A stretch of DNA of 6,847 bases from Kiloniellales bacterium (GCA_022360075.1 JAKSDN010000622.1:1-6847); one strand, 5' to 3'; positions 1 to 5,014 are shown, counted from the stretch's first letter. Translations and numbers: made by a program. The notes: a model not told the origin generated them from the sequence alone.

Positions 1-392
1 AGCAGGTGAAAGCGCTCCGTCTGCTCGCGCCCGACCAGGGTGCGGCAGTAGTCGAGCACCTGGGTCCAGGAGCTCATGACCGTGCGCTCGACGATTTCCT
101 CGCGCGCCAGGCGCTGGGCTGCCTGCTCGACCACCTTCAGGGTGGCGACCGAGACCTCGCCCATGCCGGGCACCTTGCCGAGCGCCTCGGCATCGGCGGC
201 AAGCACGGCCCCGAGGCTGCCGAAGCGCGCGATCAGGTCCTTGGCCAGGGGCTTGGTGTCGCCGCGCGCGCTGGCGCTGTAGAGCAGGACCTCCAGGACC
301 TCGTAGTCGGCGAGCGAGGCCGCGCCATGCTTCAGCACGCGCGCGCGCATGCGTCCGCGATGTCCGATGTAGTGCGGCTTGTCGTCGTCCAA
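1..392 (-). CDS. radC: RadC family protein (JAB/MPN domain, DNA-repair-associated), partial, C-terminus beyond the left edge
   Basis: About 130 residues are visible, and the gene runs off the left edge. The N-terminal part reads DDDKPHYIGHRGRMRARVL and continues with DYEVLEVLLYSASARGDTKPLAK, split here as DYEVLEVLLY (residues 30-39) and RGDTKPLAKDLIARFGSL (43-60). A helix-hairpin-helix-like stretch with GKVPGMGEVSVATL follows at about 72-85. The start of the JAB domain (YCRTLVGREQTERFHL, 115-130) is the last part seen. This order is typical of alphaproteobacterial RadC/UPF0758 proteins. The metal-binding HxH...D motif would lie beyond the edge, so an intact active site cannot be confirmed. 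RadC is a putative metal-dependent JAB protein whose historical link to DNA repair is disputed. No in-frame ATG precedes the conserved region. I chose the TTG at 390-392, preceded only by a weak G-run; another in-frame TTG lies near 455. An ATG at 425-427 is out of frame. Confidence 0.9.
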   Translation of the reverse strand, partial: MDDDKPHYIGHRGRMRARVLKHGAASLADYEVLEVLLYSASARGDTKPLAKDLIARFGSLGAVLAADAEALGKVPGMGEVSVATLKVVEQAAQRLAREEIVERTVMSSWTQVLDYCRTLVGREQTERFHL

Positions 393-600
393 GGAGGCCC
401 CCGGCGCTCGCCCGTTCCCGGGACCATTTAGCCGGGTCGGGGTGCCCCGAGGCAAGCGGACAGTCGGATGGTGCCGACACGCATCAAGCCGATATGCGGC
501 GGACTGCGCTGATGCTATGCCGCCCTGCGCGAGCGGTCAGAGCCTGACTCAAAATGATTGCTTTCGGAACAAGAGCTTGGAGCCAAGAACCTCTTCACAT

Positions 601-660
601 GTCATTGCCGGACTTGATCCAGGCGCCAATCTGGATCACCGGGTCAAGCCCGGTGATGAC
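601..660. repeat. Intergenic palindromic repeat of the alphaproteobacterial 'TGLDPVI' type
   Basis: This is a short palindromic element. GATCCAG (616-622) pairs with CTGGATC (631-637), and CACCGGG (637-643) pairs with CCCGGTG (649-655) around a 5-nt loop. The outer ends GTCAT (601-605) and ATGAC (656-660) are also complementary. The minus strand translates in one frame as VITGLDPVIQIG, a spurious peptide commonly produced by a very widespread repeat family in alphaproteobacterial genomes. Family membership is from memory, not from a search. The paired stems could act as RNA hairpins on either strand. Confidence 0.75.
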
Positions 661-750
661 AAACGAAGTGTAAGAGGGGCAAAAGTCCGGGCAGCGTTGC
701 GGTATCGGGCGATGGTGGCGCATTCGGGTCTTGGCTGCAGCGCTGGCGTG

Positions 751-862
751 CGTGCTTCGAGACGCCCCTTCGGGGCACCTCAGCATGAGGACAAGCTTTG
801 GGTGGCATTAAGATTGCTCCTCATGCTGAGGAGCGCTCGATAGAGCGCGTCTCGAAGCATGC
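751..862. repeat. Long palindromic repeat with branched arms ('CTCCTCAGCATGAGG' type)
   Basis: Two outer arms pair perfectly over 12 nt: GCTTCGAGACGC (754-765) with GCGTCTCGAAGC (847-858). Two inner arms pair over 14 nt: CCTCAGCATGAGGA (778-791) with TCCTCATGCTGAGG (818-831). Between outer and inner arms each side carries its own small hairpin: GCCCC/GGGGC (764-776) on the left and GCGCTC/GAGCGC (833-848) on the right. The whole could fold as a cruciform or cloverleaf-like structure with a 26-nt apical loop. Weak pairing continues outward with GGCGTGC (745-751) and GCACGCC (877-883). I recognise this sequence style as a common intergenic repeat of Alphaproteobacteria. No open reading frame inside looks real. 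Confidence 0.8.
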
Positions 863-955
863 AGGCTCTTCATCCAGCACGCCAAGCCAATGGCTGTCCC
901 TATTGAAGGCGGTCGCTAGGCTCCTGCCCGACTTGCCTGTGTCGGCGGCACGTTT

Positions 956-987
956 CTAGATTGCTTCGCTACGCTCGCAATGACAGC
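956..987. repeat. Short intergenic repeat of the 'GATTGCTTCGCTACGCTCGCAATGAC' type
   Basis: ATTGC (960-964) and GCAAT (977-981) form the ends of an imperfect palindrome around TTCGCTACGCTC. The minus strand translates as SLRA or as CHCERSEAI depending on frame, spurious peptides that I associate with a very common bacterial intergenic repeat. The element is small and lies about 40 nt upstream of the small ORF at 1026. Its TGA at 981-983 is the last stop in that ORF's frame. Family assignment is from memory. Confidence 0.65.
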
Positions 988-1025
988 TTGGGGTCCAGCG
1001 TTCTCCCGCTCGATCTCCTCCTGGC

Positions 1026-1160
1026 ATGGACAAGAAACAGAAGCTGATCAACGACATCCTGCGCAATGCCGTCGGGCTGTTCCAGGCCGGCCAGCACGAG
1101 GCCGCGCGCCTGGCCGAGGCGCTTTCGGATGTGATCGCCGCGCGACCCGCTGTCGCGTGA
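1026..1160 (+). CDS. Small protein of 44 residues, helical, TPR-like, followed by a terminator; unknown function
   Basis: An ATG-started frame encodes a 44-residue protein beginning MDKKQKLINDILRNAVGLF, with QAGQHEAARLAEALSDVIAA in its second half. It has a charged basic N-terminus and then an amphipathic helical stretch. The AVGLFQAGQ...EAARLAEAL pattern resembles one half of a tetratricopeptide-type helical repeat, so it may be a stand-alone helical peptide or the remnant of a longer TPR protein. Third codon positions are mostly G or C, as in the real genes nearby. A strong intrinsic terminator on the same strand begins 31 nt after the stop. Against it: no good Shine-Dalgarno sequence precedes the ATG, no clear promoter is visible, and a repeat lies just upstream. 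I do not recognise a named family. Confidence 0.5.
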   Translation: MDKKQKLINDILRNAVGLFQAGQHEAARLAEALSDVIAARPAVA

Positions 1161-1190
1161 ACGCGGCGGTCGCGCCTGGCCCCAATGCAA

Positions 1191-1221
1191 AGGCCCCGCC
1201 TTTGGGCGGGGCCTGCTTTTT
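1191..1221 (+). terminator. Rho-independent terminator after the small ORF
   Basis: A perfect 10-bp G/C-rich stem, AGGCCCCGCC (1191-1200) with GGCGGGGCCT (1205-1214), closes a 4-nt loop (TTTG) and is followed after GC by a run of five T (1217-1221). This is the classic intrinsic terminator layout for plus-strand transcription and fits the small ORF ending at 1160. On the minus strand the stem is followed only by TTTGCATT, so it could also act, more weakly, on transcripts reading out of mlaC. Confidence 0.85.
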
Positions 1222-1242
1222 CCACCGACGAGCCAGGTGTCG

Positions 1243-1375
1243 CTAGTGGTTCAATTCCGACACTTGAGTCCGATGAAACGGGATCGAGTGTCGACCAGAA
1301 TTGGACCCAAACAAGGAGTTGTCTAGTGGAGCGGCCCGACATTCCGGGATCGGAACGTCGGAGTCGTACCACTAG
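1243..1375. repeat. Composite double-hairpin element with 8-bp terminal inverted repeats, overlapping the mlaC stop
   Basis: The ends are perfect 8-bp inverted repeats: CTAGTGGT (1243-1250) and ACCACTAG (1368-1375). A third copy, CTAGTGG, sits at 1323-1329. Two hairpins fill the element. The left one pairs CAATTCCGACACT (1252-1264) with AGTGTCG (1287-1293) and GAATTG (1298-1303), with a 4-nt bulge. The right one pairs CCGACATTCCG (1336-1346) with CGGAACGTCGG (1351-1361) with one mismatch and a 4-nt loop, and is extended outward by CTAGTGG (1323-1329) and CCACTAG (1369-1375). No ORF inside looks real. The layout is like a miniature inverted-repeat element or a folded 3' end of mlaC mRNA. I cannot name a family, and no clear target-site duplication is visible. 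Confidence 0.6.
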
Positions 1376-2070
1376 TTGGTCATCCCGTGGGTCAGCTCTT
1401 CGTCGCCGGCGGCAACGCTGGGGCCGGCGGCGGGGGCGATGGCATTGACGTCCGGCAGCGGGCCGACACGCCGGCGCAGCGAGGTCAGCAGCGCATCGAG
1501 GCCGCGGCGGTCGACGACCGAGCCGAACTCCGAGCGATAGACCGAGGCCATGCTGACCCCGCCCGCGACCACGTCCACGATCCGATAGCCCGCGCCGCTG
1601 TCGCGCAGACGCCAGCGCCACTCGATCGGCAAGCCGAAGAAGAGCTCGGCCTGCGTCGTGACCAGGATGTCCCGGTCGTTGTCGACCGGCGCGGCGGCGG
1701 TGACCGTGAGGTTCTTGATCTCGTACTTGCGCAGCAGCTTGCTGTAGTTGCCCAGGAGATACTCGGCGAAGAGCGCGCTGTACTCGTCGAGCTGCTCGCC
1801 GCTGGCCGCCTCCCAATGGTTGCCGAGCACATAGCGGCCGATCCGGGTCATGTCGAGGCCGCGATGCAGCAGGCTGCGCAGCCTGGCATCGCGCTCCAAG
1901 GTCGTCATGCCGTTGCCGGCAATCGCGCCGACCAGGTCACGGCTCAGGCTCTCGACGAACTGCACGGCGGCGGCGTCCACGTCCAGGCCGGTCGCCCGCG
2001 CGCTTCCCGGGGTCATGGCCGGCGTCAGAGCCAGCATCAGTGCGGTGAATAGGGGGACCAGTCTGCTCAT
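1372..2070 (-). CDS. mlaC: MlaC/Ttg2D-family periplasmic phospholipid-binding protein
   Basis: A 232-residue protein with an N-terminal signal peptide: basic start MSRL, a hydrophobic core to about residue 18, and probable cleavage after GSARA near 26. The mature part has the hallmarks of the MlaC (toluene tolerance Ttg2D, MCE-system) family: DMTRIGRYVLGNHW (73-86), YSALFAEYLLGNYSKLLRKY (97-116), WRWRLRD (151-157) and YRIVDVVAGGVSMASVYRSEF (162-182). MlaC shuttles phospholipids between outer membrane and the inner-membrane MlaFEDB transporter. The start at 2070 is fixed by an AGGAGG seven bases upstream and by the signal peptide; a longer frame to 2163 lacks both. It stands alone here, without mlaD, mlaE or mlaF next to it, so its partners must be elsewhere. 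It could instead be the related hopanoid-linked HpnM. The C-terminal 30 or so residues are Ala/Pro-rich, and the TAG stop lies inside a terminal inverted repeat. Confidence 0.85.
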   Translation of the reverse strand: MSRLVPLFTALMLALTPAMTPGSARATGLDVDAAAVQFVESLSRDLVGAIAGNGMTTLERDARLRSLLHRGLDMTRIGRYVLGNHWEAASGEQLDEYSALFAEYLLGNYSKLLRKYEIKNLTVTAAAPVDNDRDILVTTQAELFFGLPIEWRWRLRDSGAGYRIVDVVAGGVSMASVYRSEFGSVVDRRGLDALLTSLRRRVGPLPDVNAIAPAAGPSVAAGDEELTHGMTN

Positions 2071-2077
2071 GTCGCAA

Positions 2078-2083
2078 CCTCCT
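2078..2083 (-). promoter_or_regulatory. Shine-Dalgarno sequence of mlaC
   Basis: CCTCCT on the plus strand reads AGGAGG on the minus strand, seven bases before the ATG at 2070. It is the strongest ribosome binding site in the window and decides the mlaC start in favour of 2070 over upstream in-frame starts. Confidence 0.85.
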
Positions 2084-2240
2084 GTCGCAACTCGTTCGCA
2101 TCTGGCGCTCATTAACCGGGATTTATGTTGGAATTTCCTTAACTTGAATCGAATTGTCGACATTGGCTTTGTGACAAATACGTGACTGCCGGCTTTGAGT
2201 TTGTCTTAACCATGTCGTCTCTATTTGTGAGGCTCCCGAC
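2084..2240. promoter_or_regulatory. A+T-rich divergent promoter region between mlaC and the hydrolase gene
   Basis: This stretch is clearly richer in A and T than its surroundings and separates two divergently oriented genes, so promoters are expected here. It contains two small palindromes close together, TGTCGACA (2155-2162) and TTTGTGACAAA (2168-2178), and a second TTTGTGA at 2224-2230. Weak promoter-like hexamers can be picked on both strands, for example TTCAAG with TAAATC 17 bases on, reading toward mlaC. None is convincing enough to place a start of transcription. The operator role of the palindromes is inference only. Confidence 0.35.
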
Positions 2241-2282
2241 AAAACGGAGTCGTCGCCAAGTATTCGGGAAAACGAGCCCGAC

Positions 2283-2353
2283 CCCGGCGCGGGAAATCCT
2301 TTGCGAGGCTCCGTCGCCTCGGGTATTCAATCCACGGGCTTCCCCGCGCCGGG
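2283..2353. repeat. Nested inverted repeat in the leader of the hydrolase gene
   Basis: A perfect 11-bp inverted repeat, CCCGGCGCGGG (2283-2293) with CCCGCGCCGGG (2343-2353), encloses a second hairpin, CGAGGC (2304-2309) with GCCTCG (2316-2321) and a 6-nt loop. It ends 37 nt before the chosen ATG of the hydrolase. No run of T follows the outer stem, so it is not a standard terminator. It could be a 5' leader structure or chance pairing in G/C-rich DNA. Confidence 0.45.
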
Positions 2354-2390
2354 TCTTGACGCTGAGAGCGACGACCCACACTTCTGGCCC

Positions 2391-3548
2391 ATGGTGTACC
2401 ACTGTTCTTTGAGCGGGCTTCGACCGCTTGTGCAATTTGGTCTTCAGGCGCTGGCTCTGGCGGCGCCGCTCGCCGCGGTGCCGGTGGCGGCGCAGCCGCT
2501 CGAGCGCCTGCTGGAGACCTGGCCGAAGCTGACCGAGACGGCGGCCGTGTCCGGGCAGCGCTTGGCGTTGTCCAGCGCGAATCCCTTCACGCTGCAGGCC
2601 CTCGCCAACGGGGTCAACGGCCGGACGGGGCCGGAAGCGCTGGGACCGGTGGCGCAGACCGGCGAGGGACTGCTCTTCCTGCCGGCCGACGCGAGCGAGG
2701 CGGCAGCGGTGCCCGCGGTCATACTGCTGCACGGTGCGCGCGGGGTCTCCAGCGCCCGCGAGATGACCTACGCGCGGCAGTTCGCGACCATGGGGATCGC
2801 CGCGCTCGTGATCGACAGCTTCAGGCCACGCCGCGAACTGGCGAGCAGCTTCACCGAGCGGCTGATCGAGATCACCGAGGGGATGATCCTGGCCGATGTC
2901 TTCGCCGCCCAGAAGGCCTTGGCCGCGCGGCCGGAGATCGACGCCGAGAGGATCGCCCTGATCGGCTTTTCCTACGGCGGGATGGTGAGTCTCTACGCCG
3001 CCCATCGCCAGGTCGCGACGGCCTATCGGCGCTATTTCGAGATGGTCCACCTGCCGCCGCTGCGCGCCCATGTCGCCTTCTACGCGCCCTGCATCGCCCG
3101 TTTCGAGGACACGCGGGCGAGCGGCGCGCCGGTGCTCATGATGTGGGGCGATCAGGACGAGCTGATCGATGCGGAGCGCTGCCGGGCGACTGCCGCGGAC
3201 CTGCGCGCCGGCGGCGCCGAGGTCGAGACGATCGAGTTCCCCGGCGCCTATCACCAGTGGGACGGCAATCTCGAGACGCCCTGGCGCGCGCCGCGCAGCC
3301 TGGTCGGCTGCGCCTTCACCGTCGAGCCCGACGGCACGATCAAGGGCAAGCTGCCGGGCACGCCCTTTCACCAGACCATGGAAGACAGCCTCTCGCGCAA
3401 GCTCATTCTGGCTCTCTGCAGCGACGGCGACGGCTATCTGGTCGGCAAGAACGCGGCGGTGCGCGTGCAGTCGAATCGCGCCCTCGGCCGGTTTCTCGTC
3501 GAGGCCTTTCGGAGCGAAGAGTTTTCGAATCGGGACGACATCCGCTAG
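2391..3548 (+). CDS. Exported dienelactone-hydrolase-like alpha/beta hydrolase
   Basis: A 385-residue protein from the ATG at 2391. The N-terminus has an arginine followed by a hydrophobic stretch (LQALALAAPLAAVPVAA, about 18-34) with likely signal cleavage near AA/QPLERL, so it probably acts in the periplasm. The alpha/beta-hydrolase signatures are in order: HGARG oxyanion loop (114-118), nucleophile elbow GFSYG with Ser194, the acid strand MMWGDQDELID with probable Asp256, and AYHQWD with His288. Family members hydrolyse esters or lactones. Classical dienelactone hydrolase uses Cys as nucleophile, so Ser here argues for a carboxylesterase-like enzyme; the substrate cannot be told. About 95 residues follow the His, and several cysteines (234, 264, 307, 343) could form disulfides. 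The start is uncertain: no good ribosome binding site precedes ATG 2391, GTG 2394, TTG 2409 or GTG 2430. The next gene begins 67 nt downstream. Confidence 0.85.
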   Translation: MVYHCSLSGLRPLVQFGLQALALAAPLAAVPVAAQPLERLLETWPKLTETAAVSGQRLALSSANPFTLQALANGVNGRTGPEALGPVAQTGEGLLFLPADASEAAAVPAVILLHGARGVSSAREMTYARQFATMGIAALVIDSFRPRRELASSFTERLIEITEGMILADVFAAQKALAARPEIDAERIALIGFSYGGMVSLYAAHRQVATAYRRYFEMVHLPPLRAHVAFYAPCIARFEDTRASGAPVLMMWGDQDELIDAERCRATAADLRAGGAEVETIEFPGAYHQWDGNLETPWRAPRSLVGCAFTVEPDGTIKGKLPGTPFHQTMEDSLSRKLILALCSDGDGYLVGKNAAVRVQSNRALGRFLVEAFRSEEFSNRDDIR

Positions 3549-3615
3549 TCTCTGCGCGCCTTCGATGGTTTGTCCGTTGCACGGCAACATTATTGCCGCG
3601 TGACGCTGGGGCGCG

Positions 3616-4140
3616 ATGTCGATCTTCTTTCGTTTCTTCCTTTTCGCCGGCCTGCTCGCCGTCACGGGCTGCAGCATCGTCGACCGCGGGCCGGCTCGCC
3701 TGCCGATCGCGCCGCCGGCCTTCTCCTCGGCCGGCGCCGCGCGGGTGGTGCCGGCTTCGGCGCCGCTGCAGTGCGTGCCTTATGCCCGCGATCTCAGCGG
3801 GATCCAGATTCGCGGCGATGCCTGGACCTGGTGGAACGCGGCCGACGGCCGCTACCGGCGCAGCCTCCGGCCCGAAGCCGGCGCGGTTCTCGTGCTGGCG
3901 CGAACCGACCGGCTGCGCGGCGGTCATCTGGCCGTCGTGACCCAGGTGCTGAACGAGCGGGAGATCGTCGTGCGCCATGCCAACTGGCTCAACCAGGGCA
4001 ACATCCACCTCGACACGCCCGTGCGCGACGTCTCGGCCGCCGGCGATTGGTCTGCCGTGAGAGTCTGGTACACACCGGGCGCCACCTGGGGTGCGCGCGC
4101 CTATGCCGTCGCCGGCTTCGTCTTGCCGCGATCGCTGTGA
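3616..4140 (+). CDS. CHAP-domain lipoprotein, probable peptidoglycan hydrolase
   Basis: A 174-residue protein with a lipoprotein signal: hydrophobic residues 3-16 and a lipobox VTGC with Cys19 as the expected lipidated residue. After a Pro/Ala-rich linker comes a CHAP (NlpC/P60-like) domain. It has the catalytic-type Cys53 in QCVPYARDLSG (52-62), then GDAWTWW (67-73), His104 in GGHLAVVTQV (102-111), and HANWLNQGNI (121-130) supplying the probable third residue Asn123. CHAP enzymes are amidases or endopeptidases that cut peptidoglycan or related peptides; membrane anchoring suggests local wall remodelling in the periplasm. GGGGCG about five bases before the ATG gives a modest ribosome binding site. 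The LysE-type gene begins 19 nt after the stop, so the two are likely co-transcribed. The hydrolase gene upstream may belong to the same unit, but the 67-nt gap leaves this open. Confidence 0.85.
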   Translation: MSIFFRFFLFAGLLAVTGCSIVDRGPARLPIAPPAFSSAGAARVVPASAPLQCVPYARDLSGIQIRGDAWTWWNAADGRYRRSLRPEAGAVLVLARTDRLRGGHLAVVTQVLNEREIVVRHANWLNQGNIHLDTPVRDVSAAGDWSAVRVWYTPGATWGARAYAVAGFVLPRSL

Positions 4141-4159
4141 ACGGGCGAAAACGCAAGCC

Positions 4160-4801
4160 ATGAACGCGACCGCAATCGACGCGGGTCTCGTTGCCAGCCT
4201 GGCGACGATTGTCGGCGTTTGGCTGGTGACCGTCCTCAGTCCGGGGCCGAACTTCCTCGCCACCGCGCAGGCCGCATTGGGCCAGTCGCGCCGCGCCGGT
4301 CTGATGCTCTCGGCCGGGATCGCCGTCGGAACGACGCTCTGGTCGACCGCGAGCCTGCTCGGCCTCGGTCTGCTGTTTCAGACCGCCGGCTGGCTCTATC
4401 TGGCCGTCAAGCTGCTCGGTGCGGCCTACCTGATCCTGCTGGGCCTCCGCGCGATCCTGAGCGCGCGCCGGACGGCGCCCTTCATTCCGGCCGGCGGAGC
4501 GCCGCTTTCGGCCTGGCAGGCCTTCCGCCGCGGCCTCCTCGTCGACCTCAGCAATCCCAAGGCGGCGGCCTTTTTCACCTCGCTCTTCGCCGTCACCGTG
4601 CCGCCGGCCGCGCCGCTCTGGTTCGACGTGACGGTCGTCGTGGCGGTCGTTGTGATTGCCGGTGGCTGGTACGCACTGGTCGCCTGCGCGGTATCCCTGC
4701 CCGCGATCGCGGCGCGCTTTCGCCGCGCCCAGCGTTGGATCGCCTACGTGACCGGCGCGGCGTTCATGGCCCTAGGGATACGCCTGGCGGTCGACCGCTG
4801 A
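4160..4801 (+). CDS. LysE/RhtB-family amino-acid (or metabolite) exporter
   Basis: A 213-residue hydrophobic inner-membrane protein with about six predicted membrane segments (roughly 8-26, 46-71, 75-98, 136-150, 154-180 and 193-210). The family signature SPGPNFLATAQAALGQ begins at residue 27, and the second conserved loop LSNPKAAAFFTSLFA lies at 130-144. LysE/RhtB proteins export amino acids such as lysine, threonine or homoserine lactones by secondary transport; the substrate cannot be read from the sequence. The ATG at 4160 gives a family-typical N-terminus; upstream in-frame codons overlap the CHAP gene and add an untypical tail. The ribosome binding site is weak (GGGCGAAAACGCAAG region). 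Spacing of 19 nt from the CHAP lipoprotein gene suggests an operon, possibly with translational coupling. The gene ends facing secA. Confidence 0.9.
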   Translation: MNATAIDAGLVASLATIVGVWLVTVLSPGPNFLATAQAALGQSRRAGLMLSAGIAVGTTLWSTASLLGLGLLFQTAGWLYLAVKLLGAAYLILLGLRAILSARRTAPFIPAGGAPLSAWQAFRRGLLVDLSNPKAAAFFTSLFAVTVPPAAPLWFDVTVVVAVVVIAGGWYALVACAVSLPAIAARFRRAQRWIAYVTGAAFMALGIRLAVDR

Positions 4802-4820
4802 GGCGATGTCGCTGTTTTTT
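4802..4820 (+). terminator. Possible weak terminator of the LysE-type gene
   Basis: Directly after the stop codon, GGCG (4802-4805) can pair with CGCT (4810-4813), including one G-U pair, around the loop ATGT. A run of six T follows at 4815-4820. The T run is good but the stem is very short, so termination here may depend on, or be taken over by, the large palindrome that begins at 4822. Confidence 0.3.
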
Positions 4821-4821
4821 G

Positions 4822-4957
4822 GTCCGCTCTCGCGGACGCCCCCCTCCCTAGCCCTCCCCCTCAAGGGCGGAGGGGAAAATGTAAGCCGGTTCAAAGCACT
4901 ATCTCCCTCCCCCCTTGAGGGGGAGGGTCGGGGTGGGGGGCGTCCGCGAGAGCGGAC
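4822..4957. repeat. Large palindromic repeat between convergent genes ('CCCTCCCCCTCAAGGG' type)
   Basis: Arms of about 46 nt (4822-4867 and 4911-4957) are near-perfect reverse complements around a 43-nt centre. The mismatches lie in the C-rich stretch at about 4846-4852 on the left arm and its partner. Each outer end is also a hairpin on its own: GTCCGC TCTC GCGGAC (4822-4837) and GTCCGC GAGA GCGGAC (4942-4957). One frame reads TPTLPLKGGG, a spurious peptide I associate with a widespread alphaproteobacterial intergenic repeat. The element fills the gap between the convergent LysE-type and secA genes, where it could terminate transcription from both sides. That role is inference. Confidence 0.8.
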
Positions 4958-5014
4958 TAACAAAGAGGGCAAACGGCGAGGTTCCGACGAACCAAAACCT
5001 GGTCCAAGCGCCGC

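Larger units (their letters stand above)
393..1025. other. Gene-free stretch holding three palindromic repeats
   Basis: No convincing coding region is seen on either strand. ORFs here are short, cross the palindromes and resemble no protein family. The recognisable contents are three separate inverted-repeat elements (601-660, 751-862 and about 956-987), annotated individually. The parts between them (about 393-600, 661-744 and 884-955) show no gene, tRNA or clear promoter that I can support. The radC promoter should lie in the left part, but no good -35/-10 pair stands out. Confidence 0.7.

Noticed and set aside
393..1025. Repeats considered as a CRISPR array or tRNA/small RNA cluster
   Set aside because: The repeats are different palindromes, not evenly spaced direct repeats with spacers, and no tRNA-like cloverleaf with conserved arms (such as a TTCGA T-loop within a 5-bp stem and acceptor pairing) could be traced.
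956..1816. 286-codon minus-strand frame across the small ORF, terminator and mlaC
   Set aside because: It runs through a terminator, the double-hairpin element and part of mlaC in the wrong frame, and ends in the spurious repeat peptide CHCERSEAI.
1387..2052. 221-codon open frame on the plus strand
   Set aside because: It is antisense to mlaC, which has family motifs, a signal peptide and a strong ribosome binding site. The plus-strand translation resembles no family.
2301..2390. Upstream TTG start extending the hydrolase by 30 residues
   Set aside because: The extension lies inside the nested inverted repeat, is not hydrophobic, and would bury the signal peptide 30 residues in. ATG 2391 gives a normal exported N-terminus.
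2139..3677. 512-codon open frame on the minus strand
   Set aside because: It lies antisense to the exported hydrolase, which has clear catalytic motifs and a signal peptide. Its translation is rich in Arg, Gly, Ala and His with no domain, as expected for a mirror frame in high-GC DNA.
3403..4263. 286-codon minus-strand frame opposite the CHAP lipoprotein
   Set aside because: It is antisense to a gene with a lipobox and CHAP catalytic residues; its composition is Arg/Gly/Ala-rich with no motifs.
4772..4972. Short minus-strand ORF with PPLRGRAREGG-like peptide
   Set aside because: It is translated from the palindromic repeat at 4822-4957, and such peptides are a known artefact of these repeats.
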